A DNA stretch of 64,000 bases from CAZLXG01 sp964563585 (lineage in GTDB: Bacteria > Bacteroidota > Bacteroidia > Flavobacteriales > Flavobacteriaceae), in the NCBI GenBank assembly GCA_964563585.1, contig CAZLXG010000001.1, positions 1 through 64,000 on the forward strand, in the 5' to 3' direction. Of the stretch, positions 59,170 to 64,000 are shown piece by piece. Below the pieces are notes generated by a model, which worked only from the letters and a program-made list of their open reading frames with translations, was not told the origin of the DNA and did not search any database. The translations under genes were made by a program, and so were the position numbers. Positions within the stretch are counted from its first letter, which is position 1, and each line of letters opens with the position of its first letter.

Positions 59170-60483
59170 ATGGATTTAAAAGAAAAATTATTATCATCCT
59201 TTTTAGTGCTTGAAGACCAAGTAGATATTGATACGTATGTACACGATATTAGAAATAATGCAATAAAAACATTTGAAGAAAAAGGCTTCCCAACAAAAAA
59301 AGAAGAAGCTTGGAAATACACCTCTTTAAATAAAATTTTAAAAGAAGATTACAGCGTATTTCCAAAACAAGAAAAAGCACTTGAATATAGTGATGTAAAA
59401 AAATATTTTATTCACGACATAGACACCTATAAAATAGTTTTTATCGACGGGAAATATTCATCACATTTATCAGAAACAACACACGATGGAATGGACGTTT
59501 GCTTAATGTCTGCCGCTTTATCAAAACCAAAGTATCGCTTAATTATAGAAAACTACTTTAATAAAGCAGCAACAAAAGATAGCTTACCATCATTAAACAC
59601 AGCATTTTCTAGTGAAGGTGCATACATTCATATTCCAAAAAATAAACTGGTAGAAAAACCAATTCAAATCATTCATTTTTCAACAGGAAATGAATCTGCA
59701 ACCATGTTGCAACCACGTAATTTAATTGTGGTTGACGAGAATTCGCATGTACAAATTATAGAGCGTCATCAAAGTTTAACCTCAAATGCCGTATTAACAA
59801 ATAGCGTTACCGAAATTTACACAAACAAGCGTGCCATTGTCGATTATTACAAAGTTCAGAACGATAATTCAAACGCTTCTTTAATAGATAACACATTTAT
59901 TAAACAAAAACGAGAAAGCATTTGTTCGGTGCATACTTTTTCATTTGGCGGTAAATTAACACGCAACAATCTTAATTTTTATCAAGAAGGCGAGCGTATC
60001 GATTCCATCTTAAAAGGCATCACCATAATTGGCAAAAAACAACATGTAGACCACAACACTTTGGTGCATCATATAGAGCCAAATTGCGAAAGTCATCAAG
60101 ATTATAAAGGCATTTATGGTGAAAATTCAACAGGCGTTTTTAACGGAAAAATTGTTGTCGAAAAAGAAGCTCAAAAAACCAATGCATTTCAATCAAATAA
60201 CAATATTTTGATAAGCGATAGAGCAACTATAAACACCAAACCACAACTCGAAATTTTTGCCGACGATGTAAAATGTTCGCACGGTTGTACCATTGGTCAA
60301 TTAGACGAAAGTGCTATGTTTTACATGCGTTCGCGCGGTATTCCAAAAAAAGAAGCAAAAGCACTTTTAATGTATGCCTTTAGTAACAACGTATTGAATT
60401 CGGTGAAAATTCCAGAAATCAAACAACGAATCACTAACATTATCGCTAAAAAATTAGGCGTAAATATTGGGTTCGATTTATAA
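59170..60483 (+). CDS. sufD: Fe-S cluster assembly protein SufD
   Basis: Partner of SufB in the scaffold, 437 residues. Recognised from GFPTKKEEAWKYTSLNKIL near the start, the IQIIHFSTGNESATM strand region, LNFYQEGERIDSILKGI, VFNGKIVVEKEAQKTNAFQ, and the C-terminal DDVKCSHGCTIGQLDE and FYMRSRGIPKKEAKALLMYA, the last two conserved in SufD. The stop is followed by a dispersed repeat before sufS. Confidence 0.97.
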   Translation: MDLKEKLLSSFLVLEDQVDIDTYVHDIRNNAIKTFEEKGFPTKKEEAWKYTSLNKILKEDYSVFPKQEKALEYSDVKKYFIHDIDTYKIVFIDGKYSSHLSETTHDGMDVCLMSAALSKPKYRLIIENYFNKAATKDSLPSLNTAFSSEGAYIHIPKNKLVEKPIQIIHFSTGNESATMLQPRNLIVVDENSHVQIIERHQSLTSNAVLTNSVTEIYTNKRAIVDYYKVQNDNSNASLIDNTFIKQKRESICSVHTFSFGGKLTRNNLNFYQEGERIDSILKGITIIGKKQHVDHNTLVHHIEPNCESHQDYKGIYGENSTGVFNGKIVVEKEAQKTNAFQSNNNILISDRATINTKPQLEIFADDVKCSHGCTIGQLDESAMFYMRSRGIPKKEAKALLMYAFSNNVLNSVKIPEIKQRITNIIAKKLGVNIGFDL

Positions 60484-60495
60484 AATTATTTGAAG

Positions 60496-60561
60496 CTATT
60501 TCCCGCTATCCGCTATATCTTTTTGTGAAAAACAAAAAGGATGCCGCTACTATCGGGGCTA
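60496..60561 (+). repeat. Dispersed repeat between sufD and sufS
   Basis: An intact-looking copy: CCGCTATATCTTTTT, GTGAAAAAC, AAAAAGGATGCCGCTACTATC. The two halves flank a short A-rich loop and could pair (CTTTTTG / CAAAAAG). It lies inside the operon. The reading frame of sufS can be extended through it, which creates a false N-terminal extension. Confidence 0.75.
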
Positions 60562-60572
60562 AACACAAAGCC

Positions 60573-61787
60573 ATGTTCAAAGTAAACGACATACGAAAAG
60601 ATTTCCCCATACTTTCACGACAAGTAAATGGTAAACCATTGGTATATTTCGATAATGCAGCAACATCGCAAACACCACAACAAGTAATTGATGTTATTGT
60701 AGATTATTATTCAAATCACAATGCAAACATTCATCGCGGTGTGCATACATTAAGTCAAGAAGCCACTGATTTATATGAACAAGCACGACAAAAAGTACAA
60801 GCACATTTCAACATAAAACACAGTCACGAAATTATACTAACATCAGGAACAACACACAGTATAAATTTAGTCGCAAATGGCTTTTCATCACTCTTAAAAA
60901 AAAGAGATGAAGTTATTGTTTCAGCGTTAGAACATCATAGTAATATTGTGCCTTGGCAAATGTTATGCGAACGTACAGGAGCTATTTTAAAAGTTATTCC
61001 AATGAACCAAGATGGTGAATTGATTATGGAAGAATACGATAAATTGCTCACAGAAAATACAAAAATTGTTTTTGTAAATCATATCTCAAATGCTTTAGGA
61101 ACCATAAATCCTATTGAAAAAATCATCAAAAAAGCGCACAAAGTAGGTGCAGCCGTTTTACTTGATGGTGCACAAGCTTGCCCACATTTAAAACCAGATG
61201 TTCAAGCCTTAGATGTTGATTTTTATGTAGCATCCGCACATAAAATGTGTGGACCAACAGGAGTTGGTATGCTATACGGAAAAGAAGAATGGCTAAATAA
61301 ATTACCACCATATCAAGGTGGTGGAGAAATGATTGCCGAAGTCACTTTCGAAAAAACAACATATGCAGAATTACCACATAAATTTGAAGCTGGAACACCA
61401 AATATTTGTGGCGGAATCTCTTTTGGTGCAGCCATAGATTATATGAATAATATTGGTTTTGATGCTATTGAAACTTACGAACACGAGCTTTTAGAATATG
61501 CTACCGAGCAACTCCTAAAAATTGATGGCCTAAAAATTTACGGAACATCAAAAAACAAAACATCTGTAATATCATTCAATTTAGAAGGCATTCATCCGTA
61601 TGATATTGGTACAATTTTAGACAAGCTAGGAATTGCTGTTCGTACTGGTCATCATTGTGCTCAACCTATTATGGATTTCTATAAAATACCCGGAACAGTT
61701 CGTGCATCATTTTCGTTTTACAACACTAAAGACGAAATTGACACTTTAGTTAAAGGTATTAAAAAGGCAAAAATAATGCTGTCGTAA
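60573..61787 (+). CDS. sufS: Cysteine desulfurase SufS
   Basis: PLP enzyme that removes sulfur from cysteine for Fe-S assembly, 404 residues from the ATG at 60573 (MFKVNDIRKDFPILS). A frame starting at 60525 runs through a dispersed repeat and is rejected. Motifs are YFDNAATSQTP, the PLP-lysine in SAHKMCGPTG, and the catalytic cysteine loop RTGHHCAQPIM near the end. It lies downstream of sufD across the repeat and upstream of sufE, its activator. Confidence 0.96.
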   Translation: MFKVNDIRKDFPILSRQVNGKPLVYFDNAATSQTPQQVIDVIVDYYSNHNANIHRGVHTLSQEATDLYEQARQKVQAHFNIKHSHEIILTSGTTHSINLVANGFSSLLKKRDEVIVSALEHHSNIVPWQMLCERTGAILKVIPMNQDGELIMEEYDKLLTENTKIVFVNHISNALGTINPIEKIIKKAHKVGAAVLLDGAQACPHLKPDVQALDVDFYVASAHKMCGPTGVGMLYGKEEWLNKLPPYQGGGEMIAEVTFEKTTYAELPHKFEAGTPNICGGISFGAAIDYMNNIGFDAIETYEHELLEYATEQLLKIDGLKIYGTSKNKTSVISFNLEGIHPYDIGTILDKLGIAVRTGHHCAQPIMDFYKIPGTVRASFSFYNTKDEIDTLVKGIKKAKIMLS

Positions 61788-61831
61788 TACTTTGTCTCCT
61801 TTTTGTTATACTTTTATAAAAACACACCCTT

Positions 61832-62269
61832 ATGAAATTTTTATTATTACTGCTTTCCCTCGTATTTGTAGATAACGGTTGTAGCGACTCAAAAAAAGCT
61901 CAGGAAGACATTATTTCTATAGAATATTCTGCTATTTCTAAAGGTCAGTATAAAATGATTATCATTAATAATAAAACTATTTCAGTAGCAAGCAAAGTTA
62001 GAACAGAACCTACAATTAAAACGTGTAGTGAAACGGAATGGAAAAAACTATCTAAAGCTTTTCAAACTGTAGAAGTAGAAACTATTTCGGAATTAAAAGC
62101 GCCTTCCCAAAACCGTTTATTTGATGGCGCAGCTATTGCTAAACTTAAAATCACATATAACGGGAAAGTTTATAAATCTCAGAGTTTCGACCACGGCAAT
62201 CCTCCAAAAGAAATTAAAGCCTTAGTTGATGAAATTCTATTGGTTTCTGAAAACGTTGAAAAGCAATAA
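61832..62269 (+). CDS. Small lipoprotein between sufS and sufE, unknown
   Basis: A 145-residue protein with a signal-like N-terminus MKFLLLLLSLVFVDNGCSDS, where Cys17 fits a relaxed lipobox. The mature part has two repeats of beta strands (ISIEYSAISKGQYKMIIIN, IAKLKITYNGKVYKSQSFDH) and a helical end (PKEIKALVDEILLVSENV). I do not recognise the family. It lies in the suf operon direction but is flanked downstream by a repeat hairpin that may separate it from sufE. Confidence 0.7.
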   Translation: MKFLLLLLSLVFVDNGCSDSKKAQEDIISIEYSAISKGQYKMIIINNKTISVASKVRTEPTIKTCSETEWKKLSKAFQTVEVETISELKAPSQNRLFDGAAIAKLKITYNGKVYKSQSFDHGNPPKEIKALVDEILLVSENVEKQ

Positions 62270-62307
62270 TTCTTATTGTATTTTTGCAAATGAATATTAC
62301 TTGTCAG

Positions 62308-62377
62308 GTTGAGCGCAGTCGAGACCTTTCTATTTTAAGTTTTATTTAAAAAACCTCTCGACTGCGCTCGAGGAGAC
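62308..62377. repeat. Inverted pair of TCGACTGCGCTC repeats forming a 14-bp stem
   Basis: GAGCGCAGTCGAGA (62311-62324) and TCTCGACTGCGCTC (62356-62369) are exact reverse complements with a 31-base loop. They are two opposed copies of the repeat at 1710-1738. The hairpin lies directly before the sufE start and could act as a terminator-like or stability element. Confidence 0.7.
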
Positions 62378-62392
62378 AAAAAAATTGTAACT

Positions 62393-62815
62393 GTGACTAT
62401 TGAAGCTATTCAAAATGAAATTATAGGCGAGTTTTCCATGTTTGAAGACTGGGAAGAACGTTATCAATATATGATTGATTTGGGGAAAGATTTACCCTTA
62501 ATTAACGACCAATTTAAAACCGAAAGCAACATTATAAAAGGTTGCCAAAGTAAAGTTTGGGTACATGCTGAAATGAACGATGATAAAATTGCATTTACTG
62601 CCGATAGTGATGCGATAATCACAAAAGGTATTATTGCTATTTTAATTCGTGTGTTCTCAAATCAGCACCCAAAAGATATTATTGCTGCTAATACCGATTT
62701 TATTGACCAAATTGGCTTAAAAGAACATTTATCGCCAACACGTGCCAACGGCTTAGTAAGTATGATAAAACAACTTAAAATGTATGCAATTGCATACCAA
62801 ACACAATTAAAATGA
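62393..62815 (+). CDS. sufE: SufE family sulfur-transfer protein
   Basis: Accepts persulfide from SufS and passes it to the scaffold, 140 residues. The acceptor cysteine is in ESNIIKGCQSKVWV (near residue 51), and the family segments FSMFEDWEERYQYMIDLGKD and ITKGIIAILIRVFS are present. It starts at GTG (62393); no ATG fits. Its stop overlaps the start of the next gene as ATGA, so the two are coupled. It follows a strong repeat hairpin. Confidence 0.95.
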   Translation: MTIEAIQNEIIGEFSMFEDWEERYQYMIDLGKDLPLINDQFKTESNIIKGCQSKVWVHAEMNDDKIAFTADSDAIITKGIIAILIRVFSNQHPKDIIAANTDFIDQIGLKEHLSPTRANGLVSMIKQLKMYAIAYQTQLK

Positions 62816-63138
62816 ACGAAACAACTATAGACACAAACGCTTTAGGCGAAAAAATAGTAAATGTTTTAAAAAGCATTTTCGACCCAGAAATTCCTGTTGA
62901 TATTTATGAGTTGGGATTAATATATGATGTATTTGTAAATGACAATTACGATGTTAAAATCTTGATGACGCTTACAACTCCAAACTGTCCTGTGGCTGAA
63001 ACGTTGCCTTTGGAAGTTGAAGAAAAAGTAAAATCTTTAGACGAGGTTAAAACTGCCGAAGTAGAAATCACATTCGACCCACCATGGACACAAGATTTAA
63101 TGAGTGAAGAAGCGAAGTTAGAATTGGGAATGCTATAA
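62812..63138 (+). CDS. sufT: SufT-like MIP18 family (DUF59) Fe-S assembly protein
   Basis: A 108-residue protein of the MIP18/DUF59 family, involved in Fe-S cluster maturation. Signature segments are SIFDPEIPVDIYELGLIYDV (about 18-37), TTPNCPVAETLP with the conserved Cys, and ITFDPPWTQDLMSEEAKLELGM at the end. Its start overlaps the sufE stop by four bases. This is the short form without an N-terminal extra domain. The symbol is by family and context. Confidence 0.9.
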   Translation: MNETTIDTNALGEKIVNVLKSIFDPEIPVDIYELGLIYDVFVNDNYDVKILMTLTTPNCPVAETLPLEVEEKVKSLDEVKTAEVEITFDPPWTQDLMSEEAKLELGML

Positions 63139-63174
63139 CTGAATATTCTTCACACAATTTTCCGTTTATAATAT
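63139..63174. other. Short spacer after sufT
   Basis: Contains A/T-rich sequence with no terminator. It leads directly into the broken lipoprotein gene below. Confidence 0.4.
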
Positions 63175-63505
63175 TTGTTACAAACAATTTACACCAAATT
63201 TTATACGATAAAAAAACTGAATTTACTACTTGGTATTTTAATTGAATTAATTCTTTTTTTCTGTTCATCAAATAACAACAATGATACATATTCTGACGTA
63301 CTAATTAGAATCTGGAAACCAATAAAGGAAATAGAAATTTATGTAGATAACTCAACAAAGTTATACTGACGATAGAGTTCCTGAAATATTTGAATTTGAA
63401 AATAACAACAATACTCTAAAAATTGAATATACAGATGACAAAGTAATAAATGGTAATCAATTACAAATTATTATATTGATTTGTGCGTATAAAATAAAAA
63501 AATGA
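63175..63505 (+). pseudogene. Frameshifted small lipoprotein gene
   Basis: A hydrophobic N-terminus (KLNLLLGILIELILFFCSSN, lipobox-like FFCS) continues as DVLIRIWKPIKEIEIYVDNS and stops at TGA 63367-63369. One base out of frame the reading resumes as TDDRVPEIFEFENNNNTLKI, then EYTDDKVINGNQLQIII, and runs to TGA at 63503-63505, which overlaps the DUF2480 ATG. No good start codon precedes the signal; ATA at 63208 is where ATG would be expected. It is probably a decayed lipoprotein gene, or an intact gene with one sequencing error. Family is unknown. Confidence 0.55.
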
Positions 63506-64000
63506 CAGAAAAAATCATAAATCGTGTTACGAATAGTAAACTAATCACTTTAAATCTTGAGGATTATTATCCTAATGGAGACCGTGTGCTTTTTGATATT
63601 AAAGATTGGTTGTTTGAGGGTTTTGTATTACGAGAAAAAGAGTTTAGAAACCAAGTTTCAGAATTTAATTGGTCACAATACCAAGATAGTTATGTTGCAC
63701 TAATTTGTAGTACAGATGCTATAATTCCTGCGTGGGCATTTATGTTATTAAGCATCAACTTAGAACCGTTTGTAAAAAAAATCATCATCGGGAATCTTGA
63801 AACTTTAGAAACGTCCATTTATCAAGACATTATCAATCAATTAAATGTTTCAGAATATAAAGACAAACCCATTATTATTAAAGGTTGCTCTAAAAAACCT
63901 GTGCCACAAAACGCTTATATTATGTTGGCTACAAAGCTAAAACCTATTGCCAGATCTATTATGTATGGCGAAGCCTGTTCTTCTGTACCGTTATACAAAA
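63502..64000 (+). CDS. DUF2480 family protein (partial, runs off the window)
   Basis: The first 166 residues of a protein recognised as DUF2480, a Bacteroidetes family of about 170 residues. Typical segments are NLEDYYPNGDRVLFDIKDWL, EKEFRNQVSEFNWSQYQD, VALICSTDAIIPAWAFMLL, KGCSKKPVPQNAYIMLATKL and SIMYGEACSSVPLYK. The two conserved cysteines (KGCSKK and GEACSS) hint at metal or Fe-S handling, consistent with its position at the end of the suf cluster. The function is not established. Only a few residues are missing at the edge. Confidence 0.88.
   Translation, partial: MTEKIINRVTNSKLITLNLEDYYPNGDRVLFDIKDWLFEGFVLREKEFRNQVSEFNWSQYQDSYVALICSTDAIIPAWAFMLLSINLEPFVKKIIIGNLETLETSIYQDIINQLNVSEYKDKPIIIKGCSKKPVPQNAYIMLATKLKPIARSIMYGEACSSVPLYK

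Noticed and set aside
60525..60572. Longer N-terminus for SufS starting at 60525
   Set aside because: The extra 16 residues are the translation of a dispersed repeat, and the conserved SufS N-terminus begins at the ATG at 60573.

Overview
The window is AT-rich DNA (roughly two thirds A+T) from a member of the Bacteroidetes, almost certainly a marine Flavobacteriaceae. The evidence is gliding genes gldD and gldE beside ssb and mutY, a type IX secretion sorting tail on a secreted metalloprotease, a TonB-dependent receptor, a b558-type sdhCAB cluster, TAnnTTTG promoter boxes with an upstream TTTG in place of E. coli-type promoters, and starts mostly without Shine-Dalgarno sequences. I cannot name the genus. 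I saw no tRNA, rRNA, CRISPR array, prophage or complete insertion sequence. Two runs of exactly 100 N (41247-41346 and 53942-54041) are scaffold gaps, and each cuts a gene.

Layout. 0-6 kb: repair and housekeeping genes (tag, aat, DUF3127 protein, flavin reductase, orphan histidine kinase, HIT protein, greA with a hairpin-rich leader). 6-13 kb: a probable vitamin-salvage region. It holds a TPP riboswitch and a TonB receptor, then a minus-strand operon running PPTase, GGGP synthase, thiamine-binding protein, PnuC/PnuT transporter, NadR-like kinase fused to DUF4301, and arfB. 13-20 kb: ahcY, a repeat-rich decayed stretch, rplU-rpmA and a pair of M16 peptidases. 20-30 kb: EamA transporter, a metal-binding lipoprotein, mutY-ssb-gldE-gldD, then HU, a 30-residue basic protein and an RNase E/G gene with a strongly structured leader, then an OmpA lipoprotein and xth. 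30-43 kb: a giant outer-membrane protein, sdhCAB, a barrel protein with a possible tandem operator, a BNR-propeller protein and a truncated matrixin. 43-50.5 kb: pepP, lysC, an ACT-like protein, brnQ, a hydrolase, tandem zinc-ribbon paralogues and thiL. 50.6-55.2 kb: an operon encoding two surface lipoproteins, MbnP and MbnH. 55.2-64 kb: a long suf operon (sufA-like, sufB, lactonase-like gene, lipoprotein, sufC, sufD, sufS, lipoprotein, sufE, sufT-like, DUF2480) with extra genes and repeats inside it.

How the genes work together. Thiamine recurs: a riboswitch-controlled receptor, a thiamine-binding protein, a PnuT-type carrier, a small-molecule kinase and ThiL. The MbnP/MbnH pair suggests copper handling at the cell surface, and the suf cluster supplies Fe-S clusters to enzymes such as SdhB and MutY, both encoded here. 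Several families of short dispersed repeats lie between genes, in places nested in each other or placed in leaders. The items I rate most worth following are the kinase-DUF4301 fusion created by one base in a homopolymer, the RNase E/G leader with four consecutive stem-loops, the greA leader hairpins, the MbnPH operon with a seven-blade propeller lipoprotein, and the lactonase-like gene inside suf.
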